Shown here: positions 1 through 8,687 of the stretch, one piece after another
Layout of the letters: each line of letters begins with the position of its first letter
Numbering within the stretch: the first letter of the stretch is position 1
From: Paenibacillus sp. FSL H7-0331
GTDB taxonomy: Bacteria; Bacillota; Bacilli; Paenibacillales; NBRC-103111
Length of the DNA: 64,000 nt
Reading direction: 5' to 3'
Assembly: GCF_001956045.1 (NCBI RefSeq)
Contig: NZ_MRTH01000002.1
Span: 372,001-436,000, forward strand
Made by a program: the position numbers and the translations under genes
Notes under the pieces: generated by a model
What the model was told of the DNA's origin: nothing
Seen by the model: only the letters and a program-made list of their open reading frames with translations
The model's database searches: none

Positions 1-158
1 TTTCCACAGCCGGTCATTACTTTTACGTTGACGATATGATACAGGCCATCCGGGATAACCGTGAGCCGCATGTAAATGGAGAAGAAGCAAGGAAACCGGT
101 TGATTTGATACTTGCGATTTACGAGTCGGCGAGGCTCGGTAAAGAAATCAAGTTATAG
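1..158 (+). CDS. Gfo/Idh/MocA family oxidoreductase, C-terminal end (partial)
   Basis: An open frame enters from the left edge (codons in phase with base 3) and stops at 156-158. The visible 51 residues contain the NREPHVNGEEARKPVDL stretch followed by ILAIYESARLGKEI, the typical end of Gfo/Idh/MocA NAD(P)-dependent sugar or inositol dehydrogenases, where a helix near the C-terminus packs against the substrate domain. The catalytic and nucleotide-binding parts lie outside the window, so the substrate cannot be read. It sits 56 bp upstream of an aminotransferase, and such pairs commonly oxidise a sugar or cyclitol before transamination. The same-strand packing suggests it belongs to the operon that follows. 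Confidence 0.75.
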   Translation, partial: STAGHYFYVDDMIQAIRDNREPHVNGEEARKPVDLILAIYESARLGKEIKL

Positions 159-214
159 CCTTTGTTAATGAAGTCTTCTTGTACTCATGAGAATTTCTTA
201 AGGAGCGAACGAAA

Positions 215-1405
215 ATGACCCATTTAGCAATAGACGGAGGAACACCTGTCAGAACGAAAGCTTTCCCGGAGTGGCCGATTTTTGACAATCTGGAGGAACG
301 GCTGCTGCTTGAGGTACTGCATTCGGGTCAATGGGGAGGAGCCAATCGCAACAAGCTGCCCGAAGCCGAAAAGCTGTTTGCCGAGCTTCATGATGCCAAG
401 CATGCAGTAACGGTTGTGAATGGTACCGTAGCTATTACGGTAGCGCTTCAAGCCGCTGGTGTCGAGCCGGGGGATGAGGTTATCGTGCCTCCATACACAT
501 TTTACGCTACAGCTGCAGCACCGCTGATGTTTGGTGCGATTCCGGTATTCGCGGATGTGGAAGAGAACACCTTGCTTATCGATCCTGACAAAGTGGAAGC
601 CTTGATCACTCCAAGGACTAAAGCGATCATACCGGTTCACATCGGTGGGGCTGTGGCTAACATGACGAAGCTTAAAGCCATCGCGGATAAACACGGTTTG
701 CGAATCCTTGAGGATGCGGCGCAAGCGGTGGGCGCCCGCTATAATGGTGCAGGTGTAGGGACGATTGGCGATTTGGGCACATTCAGCTTCCAGTCCTCCA
801 AGAATATTAACTCCGGTGAAGGCGGAATGATTCTAACCAACAATGAGGAATTGGCAGATAAGGCCTGGTCTTTGATCAACGCAGGACGTATTCGTAAAGG
901 TGAATGGTATCAGCACGAGGTCGTAGGCTGGAATCTGCGCATGACAGAATTTCAAGCGGCTATTCTTATCGGTCAGCTCAGCAGAATGGAACAGCAAATG
1001 GTCACTCGCGAAAAGAATGCGCGCCTGTTGAACGAAATGCTGCGGGATATTGATGGTATTCGTACGCTGGATGCAGATCCGCAAATAACGCGGCACGCCT
1101 ATCACCTGTATATTTTTAAAATGCATCAGGAACTGGCCGAGAAGCTCAGTAAACGTGAATTTTGCCAAAAACTCAATGCGGAAGGCATTCCCGTTCATGA
1201 AGGTTATGTCGCATTGAACCAGAACCGGGCGATTTCCGAGGCCGTATACAAATTGACAGGAACAGCTCGTCATGATTCTTGCCCGATTGCTGAACGAGCG
1301 TGTGAGAAAGAAGCGATGTGGCTGGCGCAAAATGTTTTGTTAGGAAATGAACAAGACATGGAAGATATTGCAAAGGCAATCCGAAAGGTCGTACAATCGG
1401 TTTAG
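215..1405 (+). CDS. DegT/DnrJ/EryC1/StrS family PLP-dependent aminotransferase
   Basis: 396 residues, normal for the family. These enzymes move an amino group from glutamate or glutamine to a keto-sugar or inosose. The fold-type I landmarks are visible: VVNGTVAI near residue 67, the PPYTFYATA strand near 92, the EDAAQAVGA motif at 166-174 whose Asp contacts the pyridine nitrogen, and FSFQSSKNINSGEGG, in which Lys196 should carry PLP. An AAGGAG site about ten bases before the ATG supports the start. With the upstream Gfo/Idh dehydrogenase and the downstream sugar-phosphate isomerase it looks like part of an amino-sugar or amino-cyclitol pathway. Whether it works in synthesis or degradation cannot be read from sequence; the NagB and epimerase genes downstream favour amino-sugar use. 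Confidence 0.88.
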   Translation: MTHLAIDGGTPVRTKAFPEWPIFDNLEERLLLEVLHSGQWGGANRNKLPEAEKLFAELHDAKHAVTVVNGTVAITVALQAAGVEPGDEVIVPPYTFYATAAAPLMFGAIPVFADVEENTLLIDPDKVEALITPRTKAIIPVHIGGAVANMTKLKAIADKHGLRILEDAAQAVGARYNGAGVGTIGDLGTFSFQSSKNINSGEGGMILTNNEELADKAWSLINAGRIRKGEWYQHEVVGWNLRMTEFQAAILIGQLSRMEQQMVTREKNARLLNEMLRDIDGIRTLDADPQITRHAYHLYIFKMHQELAEKLSKREFCQKLNAEGIPVHEGYVALNQNRAISEAVYKLTGTARHDSCPIAERACEKEAMWLAQNVLLGNEQDMEDIAKAIRKVVQSV

Positions 1406-1436
1406 TTCCTGTGAAGAAATGGAGGTTCAAAACCGT

Positions 1437-2303
1437 ATGATATGGAATCGTGTGGGTGTATTAACTGATGAGGTGTCTCCTCATTTGGAGGAAGCGCTCG
1501 ATTGGATTGTAGATAATCAACTGAAGCATGTGGAAATCAGGTCAGTGGACGGGCGTAATATTATGAATGTACCGGACGAGGCATTGGTAAATATACGACA
1601 TGAAGTAGAACGACGGGAGCTGTTTGTTTCCGCGATAGCCTCCCCTGTATTCAAATGCTCGCTGGACCCGGAACGCCAGGTTTCAACGGGTGACACGTTT
1701 GGTCAGCAGGAAGAAGACATTGAGGAGCATCACCGAAAGCTGCTGCAAGCAATCCGAATTGCCAAACAACTGGGTACAACAAGAATTCGCATTTTTTCAT
1801 TTTGGCGCGAACAGGACCCCTTGCGTTATGAAGCAGACATTATCCTTCATCTGAAGAGAGCGGCAGCGATAGCCGAGCAGGAGAACGTGACCTTGCTTCT
1901 GGAGAATGAGCCTTCATGCAACGGCGGATATGCCGAGGAGGTAGGCCGCCTTGTGCGTGGTGTGAACTCCCGAGCACTTCAAGTGCTTTGGGACCCGGGC
2001 AATGAGGCGTATGGAGGAAAGTCCGCTTATCCTGAAGGTTATGAGTATATTAAAGATGTGTCAGGGCACGTTCATTTGAAGGACGCTCTAGTGGAGCAGG
2101 ATGGTACGCCTCGCTGTGTACCGATAGGAAACGGATGGGTTCCGTTTGCAGAACAAATTATCGCGTTGGAAAAAGACGGTTATAAGGGTCTGTACACCAT
2201 TGAAACTCATTACATTCCTGACGGCGGTACGCCCGCGGACGGAACGATGCTAACACTTCAGGGTTTACGCAAAGTGCTTTCGTCTTTGGAGGCACAACTA
2301 TGA
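1437..2303 (+). CDS. Sugar phosphate isomerase/epimerase (AP-endonuclease 2-like TIM barrel)
   Basis: 288 residues from the ATG at 1437, which follows GGAGG at 1421-1425; an ATG at 1419 is possible but has a poorer ribosome site. The sequence has the xylose-isomerase-like TIM-barrel pattern: GVLTDEVSPHLEEALDW at the start, a metal-ligand LLLENEPS strand, ALQVLWDPGNE, GHVHLKD, and a closing YTIETHY. The Glu, Asp, His and Glu of these strands are the usual divalent-metal ligands in this family (hexulose-6-phosphate epimerases, inosose dehydratases, 3-ketoglucoside epimerases). The next gene begins inside its stop codon, so the two are translationally coupled. The exact substrate is unknown. Confidence 0.85.
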   Translation: MIWNRVGVLTDEVSPHLEEALDWIVDNQLKHVEIRSVDGRNIMNVPDEALVNIRHEVERRELFVSAIASPVFKCSLDPERQVSTGDTFGQQEEDIEEHHRKLLQAIRIAKQLGTTRIRIFSFWREQDPLRYEADIILHLKRAAAIAEQENVTLLLENEPSCNGGYAEEVGRLVRGVNSRALQVLWDPGNEAYGGKSAYPEGYEYIKDVSGHVHLKDALVEQDGTPRCVPIGNGWVPFAEQIIALEKDGYKGLYTIETHYIPDGGTPADGTMLTLQGLRKVLSSLEAQL

Positions 2304-3307
2304 ACGTAACGATCGCCGATATTGCGAAGGCTACAGGGTTAGCCAAAAGCACGATCTCCGGAGCCTTGAACAACAAGAGCGGGTTCTCCGAAAAAACACG
2401 CCGAAGGGTACTGGCCGCAGCAGAAGAACTTGGCTACGTTCCTAATGAAATTGCCAGAGGGTTATCATCCAAATCGACAGGGTCCATTGGATTGATTATT
2501 AAAGATATAACGAACCCCTTCTATAATCATATAACCAAGGGTGTTCAAGAGATTGCAGGCGAGCATGGTTACACGGTGTTTTTGTGCAGCAGTGGTGAGG
2601 AGCATCAAGCGGAAATCAAACATATTCAAGCGATGGTCCGCAAAAGAGTGGACGGTTTGATTATTGCACCGCTGCTGGAGGAAGTTACCTTCGATCATTT
2701 TTTTGAACTCAAAGAACAGAACGTACCTTTTGTACTACTTGGCAAAATCCAGGGGTTGTCCTGCGATACGTATGATTTTGATGATTATGATGGAGGGCGT
2801 CAGGTAACGGAGCACCTGCTTTCCATGGGACATACCCGAATTTGTTTTGTGCGTGGCCCCAAAACTTCAAAAGCCGCCAAATTACGTTATTCCGCGTTTA
2901 TCGATACCTTAAAAAGCCATGGTATCGAAGCGGATGAAAGGTATGTGTTTCAAAACGCTAACGGTATAGCGGATGGCATGGCGGTCGGCAAGCAGATTGC
3001 GGCTATGCCGGATCGACCTACGGCAGTCATATGCTTTGATGATGTGATTGCCATTGGAGTGATCAAAGCGGTCATGGAGGCTGGCTTGCAAGTGCCGGAG
3101 GATCTCTCGATCATCGGCTTCGATGATATCGAAGTGAATACATTCCCTCTGACGACCGTATCGATACCTACCTATGAGGCAGGTAAAGCCTTGGCATGGA
3201 CATTGTTCGATCGCATCCTGCAGAGGCGCACTTCCGGGTTTCAGCATATTACATTCGAGCAAAAGCTCATTGAAAGAGCGTCGGTCAGACAGCTGCATAA
3301 TAAATAG
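2300..3307 (+). CDS. LacI family transcriptional regulator
   Basis: 335 residues, full length for LacI/GalR regulators. Residues 1-50 form the HTH and hinge (TIADIAKATGLAKSTISGALN, then ARGLSSKSTGSIGLI). The rest is a periplasmic-binding-protein-like effector domain, with KDITNPFYNHI, the RKRVDGLIIAP segment, FVLLGK and the CFDDVIAIGVIKA helix. The ATG overlaps the preceding TGA as ATGA, with GGAGG at 2288-2292. It most likely responds to a sugar or sugar phosphate of this pathway and represses the operon it is embedded in; its operator would be upstream of the window. Being inside the operon implies autoregulation (inference). Confidence 0.93.
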   Translation: MNVTIADIAKATGLAKSTISGALNNKSGFSEKTRRRVLAAAEELGYVPNEIARGLSSKSTGSIGLIIKDITNPFYNHITKGVQEIAGEHGYTVFLCSSGEEHQAEIKHIQAMVRKRVDGLIIAPLLEEVTFDHFFELKEQNVPFVLLGKIQGLSCDTYDFDDYDGGRQVTEHLLSMGHTRICFVRGPKTSKAAKLRYSAFIDTLKSHGIEADERYVFQNANGIADGMAVGKQIAAMPDRPTAVICFDDVIAIGVIKAVMEAGLQVPEDLSIIGFDDIEVNTFPLTTVSIPTYEAGKALAWTLFDRILQRRTSGFQHITFEQKLIERASVRQLHNK

Positions 3308-3323
3308 AATAGGAAGTGTAGGA

Positions 3324-4079
3324 ATGGAAGCAACGACCATGAATCAACTAACTGTACTGCGTTATACATCACGTTTAGATATGGGTAAAGCTGTAGCCTC
3401 GGATGTTGCAGCAAAAATGAAAGAGCTGCTGGAACAGAAATCGAGTATTGCTGTCGTGTTCGCCTCTGCGCCATCGCAAAATGAGTTCCTTGACGCACTT
3501 CACGAGGACGAAAGCATCCCGTGGGAGCGGATAGTCTGCTTTCATCTGGATGAATATGTGGGTTTACCTGCCGATGCACCGCAAAGCTTCTCTTTGTTTC
3601 TAAAGGAAAAGTTGTTCAACTCCCGCAAGCCCAAACAATTTAATGTCATTAATGGTTTAAATGATCCAAAAGACGAATGCACAAGATATTCAGAATTGCT
3701 GGCCTCCCATTCAATAGATATCGCCTGCATCGGAATCGGAGAAAACGGGCATATCGCATTTAACGATCCACATGTTGCTGATTTCAATGATCCGTTAAGA
3801 GTCAAATCCGTGATGCTGGACGAAACCAGCAGAGTGCAGCAGGTCAACGATGGCTGCTTTGACGCTCTGGACAATGTCCCGGTTGAAGCAATTACGCTGA
3901 CCATACCAACTATACTATCTGCATCCTCGATCTTCTGCACAGTTCCTGGTGAACGCAAAAGCAAGGCTGTTCAGGAAACATTGTATGGACCGGTTGATAT
4001 ACGCTACCCCGCAACAGCGCTGCGTAAGGCTGCATCCTGCCGTATTTATCTGGACGAGGAGAGCGCTTCATTATTGTAA
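3324..4079 (+). CDS. nagB: Glucosamine-6-phosphate deaminase-like protein
   Basis: 251 residues from ATG 3324 (AGGAAG at 3311-3316); an in-frame ATG at 3339 is an alternative. NagB enzymes convert glucosamine-6-phosphate to fructose-6-phosphate and ammonia. The diagnostic elements are FHLDEYVGLP at 73-82, containing the catalytic-type Asp-Glu-Tyr, and GIGENGHIAFNDP at 137-149, containing the Asp/His/Glu active-site neighbourhood. The family usually has 235-270 residues. Its place next to a LacI regulator, sugar permeases and an N-acylglucosamine epimerase-type gene points to catabolism of an amino sugar. No NagA-type deacetylase is visible in the operon, so an N-acyl substrate would need another deacylase (see 7170-8621). 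Paralogues acting on other amino-sugar phosphates exist, so the substrate is not certain. Confidence 0.85.
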   Translation: MEATTMNQLTVLRYTSRLDMGKAVASDVAAKMKELLEQKSSIAVVFASAPSQNEFLDALHEDESIPWERIVCFHLDEYVGLPADAPQSFSLFLKEKLFNSRKPKQFNVINGLNDPKDECTRYSELLASHSIDIACIGIGENGHIAFNDPHVADFNDPLRVKSVMLDETSRVQQVNDGCFDALDNVPVEAITLTIPTILSASSIFCTVPGERKSKAVQETLYGPVDIRYPATALRKAASCRIYLDEESASLL

Positions 4080-4112
4080 GCCTGCTTGAGGTTTCAAGGA
4101 AAGGGAAAGGGG

Positions 4113-5045
4113 ATGGCAGGAATGCAACTACACGTGAAAAAGAAATTTCGACTCAATTCCAGCCACTGGTTTTGTATCATTGGGCTGGCGCCGATCATCG
4201 CCTTATATGCCTATCTACGATTTATCCCGATTGTGAAAACCATGTACATCAGTTTATTTGAATGGGACCTTATTTCCACGAATAAGCCATTCGTTGGACT
4301 GGATAATTTTGTGACTTTATTCCAAAGTGAACCGTTTCTGATGGCTCTTAAAAATACGACGATCATTGCTTTCGGCATTCTCATATTCGCGGTTCCGGGC
4401 TCACTGATTATTGCGAGTATGCTCCATAAAGGGGTTCGCTTCAAAGCATGGTATGAAGCGCTTTATTTCCTGCCTGTGATCACGCCGATGGTTCCAGTGG
4501 CGGTTACCTGGAAATGGATGCTGGATTCCCAACACGGCTTGTTCAATTACTTTCTTTCCTTCTTCGGTGTGCCCCCGCAGGCGTGGCTGTTTGATCCCGT
4601 TCTGGCTGTTGTCTCTGTCATTATGATGACCGTGTGGAAAACGATAGGGTATAACATGATCATTTTCCTTGTCGGGATGACCGGAATTTCCAAGGAATAT
4701 TACGAAGCGGCTGCCCTTGACGGGGCGACAGGGGTAAAGGGGTTCCGTTATATCACACTCCCACTCCTGAAGCCGATTACGGTATTTGTATCGATTATTA
4801 CTTTAATCCACGGTTATAACGTGTTCAGCCAAATTTACATCCTGGCTTCTGACATCCAGGGTTCACCTGGTTATGTCGTTCGTGTACTGGTCTATGACAT
4901 GATCGAAAATGCATTCCGCTACTATAAAATGGGTTATGCTTCAGCGGAAGCAGTTGTGCTGTTCCTGATTGTGCTTGTCCTGACATTGGCGCAGCTATGG
5001 CTCGCCAAGGATAATACAACTTCACGGAAGGGGGCAAAACGATGA
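4113..5045 (+). CDS. Carbohydrate ABC transporter permease, MalF/UgpA type
   Basis: 310 residues from ATG 4113, downstream of a purine-rich AAGGAAAGGGAAAGGGG stretch; ATG 4122 is also possible, and a TTG at 4086 only lengthens the N-terminus. Six membrane segments are evident, starting with IGLAPIIALYAYLRFIPIV. The EAA loop that contacts the ATPase is EAAALDGATGVKGFRYITLP. The protein would form one half of the membrane channel of a CUT1-type sugar importer. Its partner gene starts inside its last codons. No solute-binding protein or ATPase lies in the window; the binding protein is probably upstream, and the ATPase may be a shared MsmX-type one, as is common in Firmicutes. Confidence 0.92.
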   Translation: MAGMQLHVKKKFRLNSSHWFCIIGLAPIIALYAYLRFIPIVKTMYISLFEWDLISTNKPFVGLDNFVTLFQSEPFLMALKNTTIIAFGILIFAVPGSLIIASMLHKGVRFKAWYEALYFLPVITPMVPVAVTWKWMLDSQHGLFNYFLSFFGVPPQAWLFDPVLAVVSVIMMTVWKTIGYNMIIFLVGMTGISKEYYEAAALDGATGVKGFRYITLPLLKPITVFVSIITLIHGYNVFSQIYILASDIQGSPGYVVRVLVYDMIENAFRYYKMGYASAEAVVLFLIVLVLTLAQLWLAKDNTTSRKGAKR

Positions 5046-5869
5046 AACGCAGAAATCAGATCATGACTGCCTTGATGATGCTATTTCTCACTCTGGGAGC
5101 GCTTATTATGGTTATTCCTTTCCTTTGGATGATATCTACAGCGTTCAAAACACCTCCTGAATTGACCATATGGCCACCGTCTTTCATACCGCATCAGTTT
5201 AATTTCGATAATTTTGCCGCGGTATTCGAAATGGCTCCCTTCCATCTGTACTTCTATAACAGCTTGCGAATGGCCGTCTTTTCCGCAGTTGCAATTGTGT
5301 TCACATCCGTTATAGCCGGATTTATATTTGCGAAGTTCAAGTATTTTGGTTTGACCTTTATCTTTTCGATATTTTTGGCCACTGCAATCATTCCTTTTGA
5401 AATTTACATGATTCCTCTGTATATGCAAATCCAGAAATTGGATATGCTTAATAAATTTAGCGGGTTGGTATTGCCGTATCTGGTAATGAGCTTCGGTATC
5501 TTCTTTATGCGACAAAATGTCATCCAGCAAATTCCCGATGAAATTCTGGAATCTGCGAAGGTGGACGGAGCGAATGAATGGCGCACTTTTTTTCAAATTG
5601 TGATGCCTTTGCTGGTCGCACCGATGAGTGCTTTAGGAATTTTCGCTTTTATCGAAGCTTGGAATGCGTTCGTATGGCCGCTGCTCGTCGTTGGCGACAA
5701 GTCGCTCTTTACAATGGAATTGGGTTTGGCTATGTTCCAATCGTCCTTCTCGATTGACATGACAGTGATGTCAGCGGGCTCACTCATTTCGGTGATTCCG
5801 ATTTTAATCGTATTCATTTTCCTGCGTCGACACATCATTCAAAGCATAAGTATGACCGGCGGGAAATAA
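5042..5869 (+). CDS. Carbohydrate ABC transporter permease, MalG type
   Basis: 275 residues, usual for the MalG half of CUT1 importers. The ATG overlaps the stop codon of the first permease (ATGA), indicating coupled, equimolar synthesis. The N-terminal membrane segment (LMMLFLTLGALIMVIPFLW) is followed by STAFKTPPEL, typical of this subunit. The EAA loop is ESAKVDGANEWRTFFQIVMP. The C-terminus ends in RHIIQSISMTGGK, close to the conserved GxxxGAVKG-like tail of MalG proteins. It pairs with the permease at 4113-5045 to import a sugar that is presumably the substrate of the flanking epimerase and deaminase. Confidence 0.92.
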   Translation: MKRRNQIMTALMMLFLTLGALIMVIPFLWMISTAFKTPPELTIWPPSFIPHQFNFDNFAAVFEMAPFHLYFYNSLRMAVFSAVAIVFTSVIAGFIFAKFKYFGLTFIFSIFLATAIIPFEIYMIPLYMQIQKLDMLNKFSGLVLPYLVMSFGIFFMRQNVIQQIPDEILESAKVDGANEWRTFFQIVMPLLVAPMSALGIFAFIEAWNAFVWPLLVVGDKSLFTMELGLAMFQSSFSIDMTVMSAGSLISVIPILIVFIFLRRHIIQSISMTGGK

Positions 5870-5896
5870 AGGCCAAACCTATTCAGGGGGTGAATC

Positions 5897-7141
5897 ATGA
5901 AACATTTATTATCGTTTTATCAAGATCATGCCGAACAGGTTCTATTGCCCTTTTGGTTGAAGGCGATAGACCTTGAGCGAGGCGGTGTCTACACATGCTT
6001 TAATAATGAAGGAACACAATTGGTAAGCACCGATAAGTACACATGGTCTCAGGGTCGCTTTATTTGGATCCTTGCTCAAACGGCATCAATGATTGACAAC
6101 AAGCTGCTCACTGGTGACGCTGAATTTTGCATGCGTAATGCTCGTAAAACCGTTGATTTTCTAAGGAGTCACGTATTTCTTGATAATGGCAACTGTGCCT
6201 ATGTATTGACGGAAGATGGCGGGAAGAAGGAAGCTATTCCCGGTTTGGGATACGACATCAGCTTTTATGCAGATTGTTTTGTTGTGCTTGGGTTTGCCAA
6301 ATTCGCTCACGGCTCCAGAGATGCCGGGGTGCTGCAGGATGCATTACAATTGTATCACCGTATTATAGAGCGGCTTGCACAAGGGGATGTGAGAAGCGAA
6401 CCCTATCCGGTGCCTGTTGGGTATGAAGCACACTCTGTCCCGATGATCATGTTGAACGTCGTCCAGGAGCTTGCCGATGCACTTGATTCGTTCTCACACC
6501 CAGATGCACAAGCAGTTCGGGCTGATGCTGAATCTTATATGAACACGATCATGGATCGTTTCTATTCAGGCAGCGGAATCATTAGAGAGATGCTCCCAAT
6601 GGATGAGGGGGATACAGATACACTGCTCACCCGGCACGTGACACCAGGGCATTCCTTGGAATCGATGTGGTTTGTTATGAATGAAGCGTTAAAAATTGGC
6701 AATCAACAGCGGGTGGATCAAGCAGCTGCCGTTATTGAACAGGCTTTTGTATTAGGTTGGGATTCGGAGTATGGAGGACTGCTGCGTTACGTAGACCGAG
6801 AAGGCGGTGAAGTGTGTGGACGCAGGACCGGCGGCAGATACGAGCAATTAGTAGGTGATACCTGGGATATGAAAATTTGGTGGCCGCATTCGGAGGCGTT
6901 GTATGCACTGCTGCTCGCTTATAAGCAAACTGGAGAGCCGCATTTTTACACCAAATATGAACAGATGCACGATTATGTATTCCGAACCTTCCCCCATCCA
7001 GATGCCGGGATTGGCGAGTGGATCCAAATTCGAGATCGGAGCGGTCAGCCGGTTCAGAAGATGGTAGCTCTGCCAGTCAAGGACCCTTATCATATTTTGC
7101 GGAATGTATTGCTAACGATTGAACTGCTTGCTGAGCAATAA
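5897..7141 (+). CDS. AGE family epimerase/isomerase (N-acylglucosamine 2-epimerase-like)
   Basis: 414 residues, the usual length for the (alpha/alpha)6-barrel AGE family, which interconverts N-acetylglucosamine/N-acetylmannosamine, mannose/fructose or cellobiose/glucosylmannose. Recognisable pieces are KYTWSQGRFIWILAQ near residue 48, HVTPGHSLESMWF near 250 with a conserved His, and WDMKIWWPHSEALYAL near 320, where Trp, His and Glu line the active site. A GGGGGG-rich ribosome site precedes the ATG. In this operon, next to a NagB-like deaminase, N-acylglucosamine 2-epimerase activity is the simplest guess. The family's substrate range is wide and the choice cannot be made from sequence by eye. 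Confidence 0.85.
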   Translation: MKHLLSFYQDHAEQVLLPFWLKAIDLERGGVYTCFNNEGTQLVSTDKYTWSQGRFIWILAQTASMIDNKLLTGDAEFCMRNARKTVDFLRSHVFLDNGNCAYVLTEDGGKKEAIPGLGYDISFYADCFVVLGFAKFAHGSRDAGVLQDALQLYHRIIERLAQGDVRSEPYPVPVGYEAHSVPMIMLNVVQELADALDSFSHPDAQAVRADAESYMNTIMDRFYSGSGIIREMLPMDEGDTDTLLTRHVTPGHSLESMWFVMNEALKIGNQQRVDQAAAVIEQAFVLGWDSEYGGLLRYVDREGGEVCGRRTGGRYEQLVGDTWDMKIWWPHSEALYALLLAYKQTGEPHFYTKYEQMHDYVFRTFPHPDAGIGEWIQIRDRSGQPVQKMVALPVKDPYHILRNVLLTIELLAEQ

Positions 7142-7169
7142 TTGCATGCTGTATGGGGAGGTTATTTCA

Positions 7170-8621
7170 TTGTCTAACCGAAAAGTGGGAAGCTGTGATA
7201 TAGCGGGTCAAGAGACGCATAACGAAGAACTGATGCTTGGCTGCGCCAAAGTGGATATTACCCCGCAGAAACCGCTGGCTCTAGCTGGATTTGCACATAG
7301 ACAAGGTAATTATGAATCCGTCATCAGGCCTTTGAACGCCAGAATATTGTACTTCCAGCAGGGAAAGATCGGCAAGGCGCTGATCGTATCGGCCGATCTG
7401 CTGTGGTGGGGATCAGAGCGAATGGAAGGACTCAGGGGCAAGCTTCAGGAACGATTTGGATTACTGGAATCACAAATCATGTTCCACGCCACACATAATC
7501 ATTCGGGACCACAAACCAGTGCGATGTATACCCCTTCGCTTGGCAAGCCGGATATCGAATATATCAGCTATCTGGAGGATTGTATTCTGGGTGGTGTGGA
7601 ACAAGCTGTGCTGGAATTGGAGACTGTCTCGGTGGAACGGGGGATAGGACGGTGCGACTTATCAGTTCATCGCCGTAAAATGGTAGATGGAACGATCCGC
7701 ATGGCTCCTAACCTTGAGGGACCTGTAGATCCGGATGTGAACGTTATTCGATTGTCCGCTTCGGGGGGAAGGACCAAGGGGCTTCTGGTACATTATGCAT
7801 GTCATCCAACGACAACTGGAGAAAATGTGATTTCATCCGAATTTCCAGGGGTTGCGATGGAGTTGATTGAAGAAAAGCTTGGCAACGGAGCCGTATCGGC
7901 GTATTTGCAAGGCTGCTGCGCTGATGTCCGCCCTGCGCTTGTCCGGGACGGTGAATTTTATCGGGGTGGTGACGAGGAAGTATGCAGGATAGGGAGAGCG
8001 TTGGCCGACGAGGTGCTCGCTATTGTGCAGCAGCCGATGAAGAGACTGGAAGCAGGGATATTGGCTTCGAGGTCGATCAAGGTGCAGCTCCCCTTACAAG
8101 ATCCACCTGCTCTGGATGATCTGCTGAATTGGGCAGGGGTGTCTGCAGCAGAGTCGGAGGCGGTTCATCAACAAGCTTTATCTAATCCGTCTGTTGATGG
8201 GGGACATGAGGATGCGGATCGTTCTACAGATGATGCTAATCCCATCAAACAGTTAATGCCAGATGCAGAAATCGTGGAAAAGTGGAGTCAATTGCTGTTA
8301 ATGGATCAGCGTTATCAGCAACGTTATGTAGAGCTGGAGCTTGCATATTTACAATTGGCTGAAGGGCTTGTATTGCTGACAAGCAACGCGGAGTTTGTCG
8401 GAGCGTACGGCCTCTTCATCAAAGCCTCCTTCGGGGATACGGTGCTTCCCGTAGGCTACACTAATGGAATGATCGGGTACGTACCCACAGCTGCTCAATT
8501 ATCCGAGGGCGGATATGAAGCCGTTGATTACATTTATTATTTCGGATTACCTGCACCTCTTGCACCTGAATCGGAGGCTATTATACACAGCAGTATAATC
8601 AAATTGGTTGTTCATAAATAA
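7170..8621 (+). CDS. Neutral/alkaline ceramidase-like N-terminal domain protein
   Basis: 483 residues from TTG 7170, which has GGGGAG at 7155-7160; the longer frame to 7119 would start inside the epimerase gene without a ribosome site. No signal peptide is visible, so it should be cytoplasmic. The start LGCAKVDITPQKPLALAGF and the metal-site motifs ATHNHSGPQT and VHYACHPTTTG match the catalytic domain of neutral/alkaline non-lysosomal ceramidases, zinc amidases that split N-acyl amides. QGCCADVRPA is a further conserved patch. Bacterial homologues in sugar operons are poorly characterised. Here it is the last gene of an amino-sugar operon that lacks an obvious deacetylase, so removal of an N-acyl group from a sugar is an attractive but untested role. 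Confidence 0.78.
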   Translation: MSNRKVGSCDIAGQETHNEELMLGCAKVDITPQKPLALAGFAHRQGNYESVIRPLNARILYFQQGKIGKALIVSADLLWWGSERMEGLRGKLQERFGLLESQIMFHATHNHSGPQTSAMYTPSLGKPDIEYISYLEDCILGGVEQAVLELETVSVERGIGRCDLSVHRRKMVDGTIRMAPNLEGPVDPDVNVIRLSASGGRTKGLLVHYACHPTTTGENVISSEFPGVAMELIEEKLGNGAVSAYLQGCCADVRPALVRDGEFYRGGDEEVCRIGRALADEVLAIVQQPMKRLEAGILASRSIKVQLPLQDPPALDDLLNWAGVSAAESEAVHQQALSNPSVDGGHEDADRSTDDANPIKQLMPDAEIVEKWSQLLLMDQRYQQRYVELELAYLQLAEGLVLLTSNAEFVGAYGLFIKASFGDTVLPVGYTNGMIGYVPTAAQLSEGGYEAVDYIYYFGLPAPLAPESEAIIHSSIIKLVVHK

Positions 8622-8626
8622 TAAGC

Positions 8627-8668
8627 AGCTCCAAAACCACTAATGAAAGTGGAATTGGGGCTTTATTT
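8627..8668 (+). terminator. Rho-independent terminator of the sugar operon
   Basis: An imperfect hairpin (AGCTCCAAAACCAC pairing with GTGGAATTGGGGCT, 11 of 14 positions plus a G-U pair) is followed by TTTATTT. It lies between convergent genes. Confidence 0.75.
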
Positions 8669-8687
8669 GGCATGACTATTTTTATAG

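Noticed and set aside
224..724. 166-codon frame on the minus strand
   Set aside because: It is antisense to the aminotransferase gene, has no ribosome site and a biased, Arg/Cys/His-rich composition typical of shadow frames.
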